A DNA stretch of 64,000 nt from Sphingosinicellaceae bacterium. Its GTDB lineage: Bacteria > Pseudomonadota > Alphaproteobacteria > Sphingomonadales > Sphingomonadaceae. Shown here one piece after another: positions 63,797 through 64,000 of this stretch (its first letter is position 1; each line of letters opens with the position of its first letter). A program made the translations under genes and the position numbers. The stretch spans positions 1,317,001-1,381,000 of the forward strand of contig CP079108.1 of the NCBI GenBank assembly GCA_019285715.1, read 5' to 3'. Under the pieces are notes generated by a model. The model had not been told where the DNA came from and ran no database searches. It worked only from the letters and a program-made list of their open reading frames with translations.

Positions 63797-64000
63797 AGCG
63801 CAGTCTCAGCGCTGGCCGCAACCCGGTCTGGCGACCTCTGGATCGGCCTCCTGAACGGCCATGTCCTGTTGCAACGCAAAGGGACTCAGGTCGACGTGAC
63901 GCCGGGTTTCGGCGGCATCCACATTCGCAAGCTGATCGAGGACCGGGCGGGCGGCATGTGGCTGCTCGGCTCGGGTGCCAGCATACAGGTCGGACGCTAC
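63797..64000 (+). pseudogene. Headless propeller sensor-protein fragment (continues off window)
   Basis: Directly after the IS end the frame reads ALAATRSGDLWIGLLNGHVL and later KLIEDRAGGMWLLGSG. These are the repeats of the two-component-regulator propeller found in large hybrid sensor kinases and GGDEF proteins. The start codon and N-terminus are missing, replaced by the element. The rest lies beyond the window, so the output domain is unknown. Confidence 0.7.

Overview
The window is about 64 kb of high-GC DNA, dense with genes and often with overlapping stop and start codons. The gene content points to an alphaproteobacterium of the order Sphingomonadales: three large TonB-dependent receptors, a PEPxxW-type PEP-CTERM protein beside an exopolysaccharide locus, an OFA-type MFS transporter, and RND pumps with NodT/TolC-like outer-membrane partners. 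No rRNA, tRNA or CRISPR array was seen. This assignment rests on protein families only.

Layout. (1) 1-9.5 kb, minus strand: exopolysaccharide assembly. The order is a GT14-like transferase, a GT2, an undecaprenyl-phosphate sugar transferase, two GT4, an ExoA-like GT2, a Wza/GumB export protein, an outer-membrane beta-barrel and a GumC/Wzc co-polymerase that runs off the left edge. Divergent to it are a PEP-CTERM protein (9.9 kb) and a Crp/Fnr regulator (11 kb) preceded by an 18-codon leader ORF. (2) 11.8-19.9 kb, minus: a possible uptake and catabolism operon of TonB receptor, FAD-linked sugar-lactone-oxidase-like enzyme, D-threonine-aldolase-like PLP enzyme, MFS transporter, TetR and amidase. 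(3) 20-24.5 kb: heme oxygenase, OFA MFS transporter, small membrane protein, HAD phosphatase and nitronate monooxygenase. (4) 24.5-31.6 kb: a TetR regulator divergent from a tightly coupled operon of TonB receptor, SDR, Rieske oxygenase alpha, ThuA-like protein, SDR and Rieske ferredoxin, which looks like a catabolic pathway for an unknown substrate. (5) 31.6-38.8 kb: LysR divergent from a complete RND pump, then a small conserved protein. (6) 38.9-44.3 kb: a secreted TolB-propeller/amidohydrolase, and a MaoC-like hydratase with an acyl-CoA dehydrogenase. (7) 44.3-47.9 kb: an RNase H-like protein, a transglutaminase-like protein, then a gene-poor stretch with a decayed ParB-domain gene (probably from a DNA methyltransferase) and a short tandem repeat. 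(8) 47.9-59.3 kb: a second RND pump divergent from an OmpR-type two-component system, then a TonB receptor with a YncE-like propeller protein. (9) 59.3-64 kb: a quinol-monooxygenase-like protein, a peroxiredoxin-like protein, and an IS21-family element joining the first 15 codons of a LysR gene to a headless propeller-sensor gene.

The two operons at 11.8-19.9 and 25.3-31.6 kb are the best candidates for undescribed pathways: each combines its own outer-membrane receptor, regulator and an unusual set of enzymes. The clearest sequence-level anomalies are the IS21 junction, the decayed ParB gene, and several sharp palindromes in divergent promoter regions.
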